The position numbers and the translations under genes were made by a program. From contig CAZCNY010000002.1 of assembly GCA_964500675.1 (NCBI GenBank), positions 62,001 to 126,000 on the forward strand: a DNA stretch of 64,000 bases, in the 5' to 3' direction. This document shows positions 34,992 through 43,872 of this stretch, piece after piece. The stretch's first letter is position 1; every line of letters begins with the position of its first letter. The notes below the pieces were generated by a model. The model was not told where the DNA came from and did no database searches. It saw only the letters and a list, made by a program, of their open reading frames with translations. This DNA is from CAMLJR01 sp964500675. Lineage in GTDB: Bacteria > Pseudomonadota > Gammaproteobacteria > Pseudomonadales > CAMLJR01.

Positions 34992-36155
34992 ATCGTAGGA
35001 TGCAGTTATCTTGAGCCGGATTCGTTGCGTACATGATTCGCATAGTATGTCCTATGCTTTAGTTGTCGACGTTTGCAGCCGAGATAAATTATGATTGCGC
35101 CGGTTAGATCCATCATGGTCGAAAATGACTAAAATGTATCAACGGTGTAGTTTTCTCTGACTCCAAAATCAGTAGTGTCTCAACGGTATTCAAACAAAAA
35201 TAGCTGATTCTCCGCATTTGATTGGATTTCATCGGAGACGCTTTTTGACGAGGGCAGCGAGTACGTATACCGAGATAGCAATCCAGATTTGCGTCTTCAC
35301 CGCGTTCTCCGATGTACCGAAAAAGGCTTTGATGCGCAGATGCTGTTTGATCTATTTGAAAAACAATGCCCGATGAAGCGGGGTAAGCGCTTCTGCTTGC
35401 CAGCGGCACTGACAAGGTTCGGGGACCCTCACTTCAGACAGCGCAAAATTGTCGGTCAAAAAAACCAACGTCTTGTTGATCGCGGGGTCTTTGAAGCGAA
35501 TACGCCTCATCGGGCATTACCGCGCAAATCGAGCGACGTATGCATTTTCGCTGACGCCTTGGTCGAATGAAATGGAGTCAGCGGAAATACTGACAGACGC
35601 AAATCGATGGTTATCGTCTCGAGTGCGTAAACGGTCTTCCTCAAATCGATGCCAAAGTTTTTCCCCGCGTACAGCGGGCGCGTGAAATCGGTATAGATGC
35701 GCCAGTATTGGCTTTGCTAATGTATTGCGTGCTATGGTCGGGCGAATGCCGAGGTCATATAACTTTGGTTGTTGGGTTCGCAAACAGGGTTCGATGTCGC
35801 GCAGACTCTCGCGAAAACTCAGCTGCGCAAAGGCCTTGCACAGAAAGTGATCGAGGATGAAAACGAATTTACTTTGTGCTATTCCCGGTACCCAACAACA
35901 CGGAGTGGAAGAGCGGTCAGCGGCAAGTGCTGCTTCAGTTTTGCGAAAGTCAATTTGCCATGGATTAATCACGCAATTCCGAGTGGCGGGAAACGCCAGA
36001 ATTGCGCACTTCGCGGGTCAAATCGACAACCAAAAAATTATGATATTTTTTACTGTGCTCAATGAGCTACGTCAATGTGGTCGATCCGCGTTGGGGCACT
36101 ACCGAGTTCGATAAATGAAGTGCAGAGTATTTAAATTTTATGGCGAGTGGATTCC
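34992..36155. other. Non-coding stretch holding a decayed insertion sequence
   Basis: About 1.16 kb lacks any intact gene. Most of it (35130-35975) is the remains of an IS4-type transposase on the minus strand, described separately. The flanks, 34992-35129 and 35976-36155, hold nothing I can identify. Base composition is more AT-rich than the surroundings. Confidence 0.7.
35130..35975 (-). mobile_element. Degenerate IS4-family transposase (DUF4372 type)
   Basis: Reading the minus strand across shifting frames recovers, in the right order, the blocks of an IS4-family transposase. They are AFAQLSFRESLRDIEPCLR and KLYDLGIRPTIARNTLA (DUF4372 N-domain); then IYTDFTRPLYAGKNFGIDL, KTVYALETITIDLRLSVFP and HSTKASAKMHTSLDLRG; then RIRFKDPAINKTLVFLTD; and finally IKQHLRIKAFFGTSENAVK with IWIAISVYVLAALVKKRL. 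There are several frameshifts and stops, and the catalytic centre between SLDLRG and RIRFKDP is deleted. No intact terminal repeats were found by eye. It is a long-dead copy, and limits are approximate. Confidence 0.85.
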
Positions 36156-36386
36156 ATGTCGAATAGCGAGCACGTTCTCGATACCACTGGACTGTTTTGT
36201 CCGGAGCCGGTGATGTTGCTGCACAATAAAATTCGCACGATGGCCAGCGGCGAGTGCGTGCGCGTGCTGGCGACTGACCCGTCGACACAGCGCGATATTC
36301 CGAAGTTCTGCAATTTTCTCGGCCACACTCTTTTAGAGCAGAACGCAACGACCGAGCAATTTGTTTACCTTATTCAAAAAGCATGA
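36156..36386 (+). CDS. tusA: TusA/SirA-family sulfur-carrier protein
   Basis: A 76-residue TusA-like protein with the conserved cysteine in LFCPEPVMLLHNKIR, the CPxP motif, and the usual LATDPSTQRDIPKFC and HTLLE. TusA relays sulfur from IscS towards tRNA 2-thiouridine and also influences molybdenum cofactor and iron-sulfur supply. ATG 36156 is preferred to GTG 36147. It stands alone beside the transposase relic. Confidence 0.9.
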   Translation: MSNSEHVLDTTGLFCPEPVMLLHNKIRTMASGECVRVLATDPSTQRDIPKFCNFLGHTLLEQNATTEQFVYLIQKA

Positions 36387-36448
36387 GCGGTGTTGCATAG
36401 TTGTGCCGCTCGTCAAATAACTGCGCCGCTCGACACAAATTGAAGACA

Positions 36449-37147
36449 TCACGATTCGAACAGCATGGCGATGGCCGCCAGTGCGACAGGATCTTCCGAT
36501 TTAATCTGATTGGCGATGTGATGTTGGAAGAAATAACGAAAGCGCGGATCGCTGCTCGCGGCGTAAAGGCAGGCGTCGCCCGGCAGCACCGGCGTTGATT
36601 CCACCGTCTGTTCGTCGATGAGCATCGCTTCGACTTTGCCGTCGTTGAACAGGCGCCAGCTCAGCACTTCGGTCAGTACCAGTGTGTCCTCGTCCTGACC
36701 GGTCAGCATGGCATGAGTGCCGATGATGTCGGGAATTTCCTGCACGATAGGGTTGGGGTTGCCCGGGCCGGCGCCGAAATATTCCGCCGCTTGTTCGAGC
36801 TCAGCCACTTTGTGCGGCGGAGCATCGTAGAACACCTGATCGACGCTCGCGTCGTAATAGCCTTCCCACAAACCGGTGGCGGCGTCGTCGAGGTCGGAGC
36901 AGCGCATCAGGCCATTGAGCCAGGGCACCATGCCGACAATTTCGCCGTCGGCTTGCAGACCCCAGCACAGGATTTTCATGGAATAGAGCTTGTTGGGATC
37001 GGTGTGGCGGTTCGAGTAGAGCATGCTCAAACCGTCAAACTCGGGCGAGAGGCGGATGATCTGCTCTCCATTAAGGGCTGCCAATGGCTTGCCCGAAAAC
37101 AGATCGACAACATTATCCGGGTGTTCCGGAGCGCTTACTCGGGCCAT
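36449..37147 (-). CDS. Conserved hypothetical protein (232 aa)
   Basis: ATG 37147 has GGAG eight bases upstream. The 232-residue acidic, cytoplasmic protein has no membrane span and no motif I can tie to an enzyme. It includes LCWGLQADGEIVGMVPWLNG and FRYFFQHHIANQIKSEDP. Proteins with this pattern are, from memory, conserved in pseudomonads and relatives near translation or cofactor genes. It is divergent from pdxB with about 230 bp between. Confidence 0.75.
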   Translation of the reverse strand: MARVSAPEHPDNVVDLFSGKPLAALNGEQIIRLSPEFDGLSMLYSNRHTDPNKLYSMKILCWGLQADGEIVGMVPWLNGLMRCSDLDDAATGLWEGYYDASVDQVFYDAPPHKVAELEQAAEYFGAGPGNPNPIVQEIPDIIGTHAMLTGQDEDTLVLTEVLSWRLFNDGKVEAMLIDEQTVESTPVLPGDACLYAASSDPRFRYFFQHHIANQIKSEDPVALAAIAMLFES

Positions 37148-37375
37148 GGCTATTACTCCGCACAGAGAACGGTTAAAAACCGCCTCCCGGTTATCGCTCC
37201 CAAACTGGCTGTGGACGAGCGGCAGCTGGTGCGTAAACGGTCTATCGGCGCCTGTACCTTGGACTTAACTTCAGTATAGAGAGTTCGATTGAACTTCAGC
37301 AAATAGAAACAAGCGAAATTGGCCGTTGTTGGCTTGATACAATATTCGCACCTGCTCTGAATAAAGCATGCCTTG

Positions 37376-38524
37376 ATGCGCCTTGTAGCCGACGAAAATA
37401 TGCCCTATGTGCGCGAGTGGTTCGCGCGCTATGGCGATGTGTATATGCTGCCGGGACGGGCGCTCAATGCTCAGGTACTGAGCGACGCCGACGCATTGCT
37501 GGTGCGATCGGTAACGCGGGTGGATGGAGATTTATTGCGAGGGAGTCGCGTGCGCTTCGTCGGTACCGCGACCAGCGGTATCGAACACATCGACATCGAG
37601 TATCTGCGCGCGCAGGGTATCGCCTATGCCAGCGCGCCGGGCTGCAATGCCACTGCGGTTGTCGAATATGTGTTGAGTAGCATCTGCGCGCTTGACGACG
37701 TGCTCGAAAAACTGCTGACGGGTGGCGTTGTCGGCATTATCGGTCTGGGCAATGTCGGGGCGCGTTTAACGCAGCGCCTGCGGGCACTCGGCATCCGCTG
37801 TGTCGGCTATGATCCTTTTCTTAGTGCAGAGGGTCTTGGTTCGCAAACTGACTTGTCATTGTGCGATTTCGAAACGGTGTTGAATGCCGACGTGGTTTGC
37901 TGCCATACGCCGCTGACGATTAAGGGTCCATACCCAACGCGGCATTTACTCGATGCACAGCGCCTGCGGCGATTGCGAAAAGGCGCGGCGCTGATCAATG
38001 CCAGCCGCGGCGCGGTGGTTGATAACGCAGCGCTGTTGCGGATTGCGCAAGAGCGTGACGATTTACGCATTGCGCTCGATGTGTGGGAGAGCGAGCCGGC
38101 AATCGATTTGCCGTTGCTGAATGCTGTTGCACTCGCGACACCACATATCGCCGGTTACAGCTGGGATGGAAAAGTCGCGGGGACACGCGCGATACTCACT
38201 GCGTTTTGCAATTTTTTCCACGTGCCATTGCCGGAACAAGCACTCGCGACACCGCGTCCGATTGTGAGTTTTTCGTCGAGTGAAAATTCCGCGATATTGC
38301 TGCGATCCGCGATTCAATCGGTCTACGATGTACGACGCGATGATCGCGAAATGCGGGCAATGTTGCTGGCGTGCGCAAGCGGGGGAGTCGCAGCGGCTTT
38401 CGATCGTTTGCGAAAAAATTATCCGCAGCGCAGAGAAATCGCCGCTTGCGCAATCGAAAATTGGACAGAGTTTGATGCAGCGAGTCAGTCGTTGCTACAG
38501 CGCCTGGGATTTCTGTCGCTGTAG
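37376..38524 (+). CDS. pdxB: Erythronate-4-phosphate dehydrogenase
   Basis: A 382-residue D-2-hydroxyacid dehydrogenase of the PdxB type, second step of pyridoxal-phosphate synthesis from erythrose-4-phosphate. It begins RLVADENMPYVREWFARYGD, with substrate loop VRSVTRV, NAD-binding GIIGLGNVGARL, the catalytic Arg in NASRGAVVD, Glu in VWESEP and His in ATPHIAGYSWDGK. A C-terminal PdxB-specific dimerisation domain follows. ATG 37376 is used; TTG 37373 immediately before it is also possible. Confidence 0.95.
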   Translation: MRLVADENMPYVREWFARYGDVYMLPGRALNAQVLSDADALLVRSVTRVDGDLLRGSRVRFVGTATSGIEHIDIEYLRAQGIAYASAPGCNATAVVEYVLSSICALDDVLEKLLTGGVVGIIGLGNVGARLTQRLRALGIRCVGYDPFLSAEGLGSQTDLSLCDFETVLNADVVCCHTPLTIKGPYPTRHLLDAQRLRRLRKGAALINASRGAVVDNAALLRIAQERDDLRIALDVWESEPAIDLPLLNAVALATPHIAGYSWDGKVAGTRAILTAFCNFFHVPLPEQALATPRPIVSFSSSENSAILLRSAIQSVYDVRRDDREMRAMLLACASGGVAAAFDRLRKNYPQRREIAACAIENWTEFDAASQSLLQRLGFLSL

Positions 38525-38532
38525 CGCACTCG

Positions 38533-38985
38533 TTAGTGCCGGTCGCCTATGCTCAGCAAATGCTGCACGCACTGGCCGATCAATATTGATGAGCCGCTTT
38601 CGAGCGCGCGCCGCAGTTGTGCGACATTGGTTTGCGACGCCGCCATCACCGACGGCGGCAAATTATCGTTGTTGTTTTCGTCCGGCATGATTTGCATTTC
38701 GGAACGCGACGATAGCAACAGAAATCCTCTTTCGGTCAGCACGGCTTGATCGAGCGCCTCCTGCCGAATCGGTGCATCGTAGCGTAGAAAATTTTCTTCG
38801 CCGAGCCATACCATCGCGCTGAAGCAGCTCAGATGGCGCGGGCTTGGCAGGCCGAACTCGTCGGGTTCCTCGGCTTTGCAGATGTCATCGACAAACAAAA
38901 TCTGTTTGCGTGGGAATAGCGAATACAGGCGCAGCAAGATTGCGGCGACATCCTTGTAGAAATCGTCGCTGTGTAAGTCGGTCAT
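38533..38985 (-). CDS. Conserved hypothetical protein (150 aa)
   Basis: ATG 38985 is the likely start (TDLHSDDFYKDVAAILLRLY...). The product is a small soluble protein with a helical N-terminus, a conserved-looking PRKQILFVDDI stretch and HLSCFSAMVWLGEENFLRY. No family recognised with certainty. It lies 31 bases downstream of alaA on the same strand and ends eight bases from the pdxB stop, so it is probably cotranscribed with alaA. Confidence 0.68.
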   Translation of the reverse strand: MTDLHSDDFYKDVAAILLRLYSLFPRKQILFVDDICKAEEPDEFGLPSPRHLSCFSAMVWLGEENFLRYDAPIRQEALDQAVLTERGFLLLSSRSEMQIMPDENNNDNLPPSVMAASQTNVAQLRRALESGSSILIGQCVQHLLSIGDRH

Positions 38986-39016
38986 GACGCCCGTGCTAAG
39001 CCCGCTGTAACTGTAA

Positions 39017-40231
39017 CTACTGATGGTAGCGCGAGAGGAAATTGCCAAAGCGTTCGATCGCTACGCTGAGATCGTCGACGCGCGGCAGAAAGATGATGCG
39101 CACATGATCGGGTTCGGGCCAGTTGAACGCGCTGCCGTGCGACAGCAGAATTTTTTCCTGACGCAGCAGATCCAGCACGAGTTGTTCGTCGTTGTGCAAA
39201 TTGAATTTCTTCGCATCGAGGCGCGGGAATAAATAAATCGCGCCGGCCGGCCTGACGCAACTGACACCAGGAATAGCGTTGAGCATGCTACAGGCGAGAT
39301 CGCGCTGTCTGCCTAAGCGTCCCGTCGGTAAAATCAAATCGTTGATGCTTTGGTAGCCGCCGAGCGCAGTTTGAATCGCATGTTGCGCCGGCACGTTGGC
39401 GCATAGACGCATCGACGTCAGCATGTTGATGCCTTCGATCAAATCGCGCGCCTGATGTTTAGCGCCGGAAATGATCATCCAGCCGCTGCGAAAACCGGCG
39501 AGCCGATACGTTTTCGACAAGCCATTAAACGTAATGCATAGCACATCGGTAGCGAGACGGCCCATCGGCACGTGCTTGATATCCTCGTAGAGAATTTTAT
39601 CGTAGATCTCATCCGCGAGCAGAATCAACTTGTGCTCGCGCGCGAGATCGACGAACTGCTGCAAAATTTCCTGCGGATAGACCGCGCCAGTCGGATTGTT
39701 GGGGTTGATGATGACTATGGCTTTGGTGCGATTCGTGACTTTGCTGCGCACATCGTCTATATCGGGAAACCAGTTGGCTTGCTCGTCGCAGCGGTAATGC
39801 ACGGCTTTACCGCCCGCGAGGCGCACACAGGCAGTCCACAGCGGATAGTCTGGCGAGGGTATCAGCACCTCGTCGCCGCTGTTGAGCAGTGCCTGCGTCA
39901 CCACGGAAATCAATTCGCTGACGCCATTGCCGAGGTAGATATCGTCGATGTCGACATTCGGGATTTCGCGGGTTTGGCACTCCTGCATCACGGCTTTGCG
40001 CGCCGAATAAATACCTTTGGAGTCGGAGTAGCCTTCGCTCTGCGGCAGCATGTGAATGACGTCTTGAATGATTTCGTCGGGCGCGGCAAAGCCGAACGGA
40101 GCGGGGTTGCCGATGTTCAGTTTGAGGATGCGATGGCCTTCTTCCTCCATGCGATTGGCTTCTTGCAACACGGGGCCGCGAATGTCGTAACAGACATTAT
40201 TTAATTTGTCGGATTTGAAAAACTTTGACAT
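39017..40231 (-). CDS. alaA: Alanine aminotransferase AlaA
   Basis: A 404-residue class I aminotransferase, almost the same length as E. coli AlaA (405). The PLP lysine is K240 in ITFNGLSKTYRLAGFRSGWM. PLP-contacting INPNNPTGAVYP and substrate-binding RIIFLPR near the end are also visible. It makes alanine from pyruvate and glutamate. ATG 40231 is taken as the start. It is divergent from msrB. Confidence 0.92.
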   Translation of the reverse strand: MSKFFKSDKLNNVCYDIRGPVLQEANRMEEEGHRILKLNIGNPAPFGFAAPDEIIQDVIHMLPQSEGYSDSKGIYSARKAVMQECQTREIPNVDIDDIYLGNGVSELISVVTQALLNSGDEVLIPSPDYPLWTACVRLAGGKAVHYRCDEQANWFPDIDDVRSKVTNRTKAIVIINPNNPTGAVYPQEILQQFVDLAREHKLILLADEIYDKILYEDIKHVPMGRLATDVLCITFNGLSKTYRLAGFRSGWMIISGAKHQARDLIEGINMLTSMRLCANVPAQHAIQTALGGYQSINDLILPTGRLGRQRDLACSMLNAIPGVSCVRPAGAIYLFPRLDAKKFNLHNDEQLVLDLLRQEKILLSHGSAFNWPEPDHVRIIFLPRVDDLSVAIERFGNFLSRYHQ

Positions 40232-40331
40232 GCTCAACTCGCTGATTGTGCGCAGCCTGGCTGCGTAAGACTGTCGGCAAGTTTAGAGGAAAAAGGTGTT
40301 AGGCGCGAGAAGCGAGGCGAGGTGGTAGGCG

Positions 40332-40724
40332 ATGTCCGAGATTGAAAAAAACGAGCAGGAGTGGCGCGCTCAATTGAGTGACGAAGAGTATCGCGTGTGC
40401 CGACAGAAGGGCACTGAGCGTGCATTCGCAGGCGAGTATTGGAATACCTGGGAGCCCGGCAAATATAAGTGCACATGTTGCGGTGCCGAGCTATTCGATG
40501 CCGCTACCAAATTCGATGCCGGCTGCGGCTGGCCGAGCTTCTATCAGCCGGCGGACTCCGGAGTGATTGCCGAGCACCTCGATAGAAGTTACGGCATGGT
40601 TCGCACGGAGGTGACGTGTAAGCGCTGTGGCTCGCACCTGGGGCATATGTTCACGGATGGGCCACAGCCGACCGGATTGCGCTATTGCATCAATTCGGTT
40701 TCGATTAAACACGCGGCGGAGTAG
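40332..40724 (+). CDS. msrB: Peptide-methionine (R)-S-oxide reductase
   Basis: A 130-residue MsrB that repairs methionine-R-sulfoxide. Two CxxC pairs for structural zinc are present (CTCCGAELF and CKRCGSHLGH). The catalytic cysteine is C119 in GLRYCINSVSIKH, with the usual GWPSFYQPADS. There is no signal peptide, so it is cytoplasmic. Confidence 0.95.
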   Translation: MSEIEKNEQEWRAQLSDEEYRVCRQKGTERAFAGEYWNTWEPGKYKCTCCGAELFDAATKFDAGCGWPSFYQPADSGVIAEHLDRSYGMVRTEVTCKRCGSHLGHMFTDGPQPTGLRYCINSVSIKHAAE

Positions 40725-40788
40725 CGGGGCTGATATAGAAAAACTGGAGGCGAGAGCGATCGCGTTTTGCTCCGGTCATCAACACGCT

Positions 40789-41547
40789 TCAGTCGTAAAC
40801 GCTTTTTTTCAACGGTTGTTCTTTGTTTCCGACCGATTTCCAATCATCGCTGAGTTCGTTGTTCGATGTTTGCGTGCTGGCGATTTTTTCCAAATCAGCA
40901 TGGCGTTGTTGGAGGGCGGCGATCTGCGCCGTGAATTGTCCGTCGGCGTTGTCCTTGTTCATCTTCTCTATGGCGAGACCGTAATGGTGCTGTGCCAGCC
41001 GCGGCTTGCCATTCTGTAGCGCTTGTTGCGCGGCCGCGAGATTGGCATCGAGCGCAATGCGTGTCGCCAAGCGCTGAACCTGAGCGCCGTACGCGTTAGC
41101 TTGCGCTGCATTCAGGCGCTTGTTCTGATAAAGCCGCTGCACGACGTTGTACAGACTGCTGAGCAGTTTTTGCACTTCCTGGATTTGTGCGGGATTGGTC
41201 AATGGTTGATATGCGGTCGGTTCCGCGTTTTGCGCGTGCAGCTGCGCAATTTTTTCCTGCAGCTGTCGCTGCGTTTGCGCGTGTTGCGGATTCTTGCGTT
41301 CGAGCCGCACCAGTTGATCGAGGCTTTCGGTGATGCACTGACATACCAGCAATTTGAGGTCGCGATTCAGTAGGCCCTCAGGAAACCCATCGAGCATATA
41401 TTGAAAATTGCGCGTCTGCGCCTTCAACGAAGCAATCAATACGTTTCTTTCGCTGTTGCTTTTTTCTATCTGCTGCAACGTGAAAGTCACTGCAATTAGC
41501 ACGAAAACACAGACTAGAACAGCGATGATGATGGCGGTGGTGGACAT
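40789..41547 (-). CDS. Membrane-anchored coiled-coil protein, unknown (252 aa)
   Basis: ATG 41547 begins a membrane helix (STTAIIIAVLVCVFVLIAVTF). A long helical region with heptad-like spacing follows (LQQIEKSNSERNVLIASLKAQ, QRQLQEKIAQLHAQN), then a C-terminal helical part with KPRLAQHHYGLAIEKMNKDN resembling a single TPR-like pair. No enzyme motif. It is likely a single-pass inner-membrane protein with a cytoplasmic coiled coil. It faces the tRNA promoter about 140 bp away. Confidence 0.75.
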   Translation of the reverse strand: MSTTAIIIAVLVCVFVLIAVTFTLQQIEKSNSERNVLIASLKAQTRNFQYMLDGFPEGLLNRDLKLLVCQCITESLDQLVRLERKNPQHAQTQRQLQEKIAQLHAQNAEPTAYQPLTNPAQIQEVQKLLSSLYNVVQRLYQNKRLNAAQANAYGAQVQRLATRIALDANLAAAQQALQNGKPRLAQHHYGLAIEKMNKDNADGQFTAQIAALQQRHADLEKIASTQTSNNELSDDWKSVGNKEQPLKKSVYD

Positions 41548-41690
41548 AAATTGATACCGAGCGCGGGCATGTTTTGCGGGCGCGCGCCTGCATTTGGAAT
41601 AGGGCGGCACTTGTCTTAGTTCGATGCGCAGCTGCCCTACAACCTTAGTCGTGTGGCGCGCGATTTGCAAAACGATTTGCGAATCGAAGC

Positions 41691-41726
41691 TTGACCTTTG
41701 TGAATCGCATACTTAGAATGCGCGCC
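41691..41726 (+). promoter_or_regulatory. Sigma-70 promoter of the tRNA unit, GC-rich discriminator
   Basis: TTGACC (41691-41696) and TAGAAT (41714-41719) are separated by 17 bp and lie about 50 bp before tRNA-Glu. The -10 box is followed at once by GCGCGCC, a GC-rich discriminator of the kind found in stable-RNA promoters under stringent (ppGpp) control. Inference from sequence only. Confidence 0.7.
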
Positions 41727-41772
41727 ACTTTCGACGCCAACCTAACGGCTGGATTGTTTGAAAGTGTTCGGC

Positions 41773-41848
41773 GTCCCCTTCGTCTAGTGGCCTAGGACAC
41801 CGCCCTTTCACGGCGGTAACAGGGGTTCGAGTCCCCTAGGGGACGCCA
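41773..41848 (+). tRNA. tRNA-Glu (UUC)
   Basis: A 76-nt cloverleaf: acceptor GTCCCCT pairing with AGGGGAC, discriminator G and an encoded CCA end. The D-loop has TAGTGGCCTAGGA, the anticodon stem is CCGCC/GGCGG with loop CTTTCAC (anticodon TTC), and the T arm is GGGG-TTCGAGT-CCCC. It reads GAA/GAG codons. A tRNA-Gly follows 84 bases downstream. Confidence 0.97.
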
Positions 41849-41932
41849 ACTTTCTCTTGCCAGGCGAGAAGATTCGATTAAAATCTCGCTTGCTGTCTAA
41901 CTGTTTAGTAAGGCACAGATCGCTGTGTACGC

Positions 41933-42008
41933 GCGGGAATAGCTCAGCTGGTAGAGCGCAACCTTGCCAAGGTTGAGGTCGCGAGTTCGAACCTCGTTTC
42001 CCGCTCCA
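41933..42008 (+). tRNA. tRNA-Gly (GCC)
   Basis: A 76-nt cloverleaf: acceptor GCGGGAA/TTCCCGC with encoded CCA, D-loop AGCTCAGCTGGTAGAGC, anticodon loop TTGCCAA between AACC and GGTT (anticodon GCC), and T arm with GTTCGAAC. It reads GGC/GGU codons. A run of T residues starts right after the CCA (42009-42015), possibly aiding 3' termination. Confidence 0.97.
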
Positions 42009-42109
42009 TTTTTTTCTGCTCACTCCACTCAAGCAATTGTTGGCTTCGTTCGCAATAGCGGCGCTTGCTATTATCGGCCGCTGCGGTTGACGAAACCCCC
42101 GGGAGTTTC

Positions 42110-43057
42110 ATGGCTACCGCCCTTTCAATTCGCGGCCTCACTAAAGTTTACGGGAACGGCCTCACGGCTTTGCATGGCATCGATCTCGAAGTCCAGCAAG
42201 GCGATTTTTTTGCGCTGCTGGGTCCGAATGGTGCCGGCAAGTCGACGACGATCGGCATCATCACGTCGCTGGTGCGTAAGACCGGCGGTAAAGTGTCGGT
42301 GTTCGATCACGATATCGATGCCGATTTTCCGGCCGCCAAGCGCGAAATCGGTCTCGTGCCGCAGGAGTTCAATTTTCATTTCTTCGAGAAGGTTTTCAAT
42401 ATTGTCGCTGATCAGGGCGGCTACTACGGTCTGCCGCGCGAATTGGCGCATGCGCGCACCGAAAAATATCTGCGCAAGTTGGGGCTGTGGGAGAAGCGCG
42501 ACGATAGCGCGCGCATGCTCTCGGGTGGAATGAAACGGCGTTTGATGATCGCGCGCGCGCTCGTGCACGAGCCGCGGTTGTTGATTCTGGACGAGCCGAC
42601 TGCAGGTGTCGATATCGAATTGCGGCGCTCGATGTGGGAGTTTTTGCGCGAGATCAACGCGCAGGGTACGACAATTATTTTGACGACGCATTATCTCGAA
42701 GAAGCCGAGAGTCTGTGCCGCAATATCGCCATCATCGATCGCGGTCGCGTCATCGAAAATACGAGCATCAAAACGCTGCTCAAACGTTTGCACAGAGAGC
42801 ATTTCATTCTCGATACGCGCGAGGAGGTCAGCGACACATTCGATTTGTCGCGCTTTGATGGCAAGGTGCTCGATACGCACAGCATCGAAGTGGAAATCGA
42901 AAAAGGAGAAAGCTTGAATGATCTGCTCGCCGAGCTATCGACGCGCGGAATTACCGTTACCAGTATGCGCAACAAAGCGAATCGTCTCGAAGAGCTGTTC
43001 GTCGAGTTGCTCGCGCGCAACGGTGCAAACAAAAAAGATGAAGGGCAAGCGGCATGA
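42110..43057 (+). CDS. ABC transporter ATP-binding protein (YadG-like)
   Basis: A 315-residue ABC ATPase with Walker A GPNGAGKST, Q-loop LVPQEFNFHF, signature LSGGMKRRLMIARALVHEP, Walker B LLILDEPTAGVD and H-loop TTHYLEEAE. After the ATPase a C-terminal extension of about 80 residues follows, as in DrrA/YadG-type exporters. ATG 42110 follows GGGAG. Its last four bases overlap the permease ATG (ATGA), so the two form one transporter of the ABC-2 class; the substrate is unknown. Confidence 0.92.
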   Translation: MATALSIRGLTKVYGNGLTALHGIDLEVQQGDFFALLGPNGAGKSTTIGIITSLVRKTGGKVSVFDHDIDADFPAAKREIGLVPQEFNFHFFEKVFNIVADQGGYYGLPRELAHARTEKYLRKLGLWEKRDDSARMLSGGMKRRLMIARALVHEPRLLILDEPTAGVDIELRRSMWEFLREINAQGTTIILTTHYLEEAESLCRNIAIIDRGRVIENTSIKTLLKRLHREHFILDTREEVSDTFDLSRFDGKVLDTHSIEVEIEKGESLNDLLAELSTRGITVTSMRNKANRLEELFVELLARNGANKKDEGQAA

Positions 43058-43827
43058 GTCTGCAAACGGAGTGGGTTGCATTCTCGACGATCGTGCGCAA
43101 AGAAGCGCGGCGTTTTATTCGCATCTGGACCCAGACGCTGTTGCCGCCCGCGATTTCGATGACGCTGTATTTTGTTATTTTCGGCAAATTGATCGGCAGT
43201 CGCATCGGCAGCATGGGCGGCTTCACTTACATGCAGTTCATGGTGCCGGGCCTTATCATGATGGCGGTGCTGACGAATGCGTATTCGAACGTGGTGTCGT
43301 CGTTTTTCGGCGCGAAATTTCAACGACATATCGAAGAGCTTTTGGTGTCGCCCACGTCGAACCACACGATTTTGCTCGGCTTTGTCGTCGGCGGCATTAT
43401 GCGCGGTATTTGCGTCGGTATTATCGTGACGTTGCTGTCGCTGTTTTTCAGTCACCTGCATATTCAGCACATCGGCATCACGCTGGCGATTTTGCTGTTG
43501 ACCTCGCTGTTGTTTTCGCTCGCGGGTTTTATCAATGCGGTGTACGCGAATAATTTCGACGATATTTCGATCGTGCCGACGTTTGTGCTGACACCGCTCA
43601 CGTATCTTGGCGGCGTGTTTTATTCGATCGATTTGCTGCCGGGATTTTGGGCCGGGGCTTCGCGCCTGAACCCGATTTTGTACATCGTCAATGCGTTTCG
43701 CTACGGTTTTCTCGGCGTATCGGATGTCGATCTCACGCTGTCGTTCGGCATCGTAACGTTATTTACAATTATCGCTTACAGCTATGCGATGCACTTGCTG
43801 AAAACTGGCAAGCGTCTGCGCATGTGA
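43054..43827 (+). CDS. ABC-2 type permease (YadH-like)
   Basis: A 257-residue ABC-2 membrane protein with six hydrophobic segments. Landmarks are ISMTLYFVIFGKLIGSRIG, YMQFMVPGLIMMAVLTNAYSN, LLVSPTSNHTILLGF and FVLTPLTYLGGVFYSIDLLP, the last typical of YadH/NodJ-type permeases. It partners the preceding ATPase by a four-base overlap. Substrates of this class range from lipids to polysaccharides and drugs; none is indicated here. Confidence 0.9.
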   Translation: MSLQTEWVAFSTIVRKEARRFIRIWTQTLLPPAISMTLYFVIFGKLIGSRIGSMGGFTYMQFMVPGLIMMAVLTNAYSNVVSSFFGAKFQRHIEELLVSPTSNHTILLGFVVGGIMRGICVGIIVTLLSLFFSHLHIQHIGITLAILLLTSLLFSLAGFINAVYANNFDDISIVPTFVLTPLTYLGGVFYSIDLLPGFWAGASRLNPILYIVNAFRYGFLGVSDVDLTLSFGIVTLFTIIAYSYAMHLLKTGKRLRM

Positions 43828-43872
43828 ACTGACGAGCGTGGATTGGCCTCGGTGTGAGGGGTTCAGAGGGCG

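Noticed and set aside
35289..35570. 93-codon plus-strand frame
   Set aside because: It is the opposite strand of the decayed IS4-type transposase.
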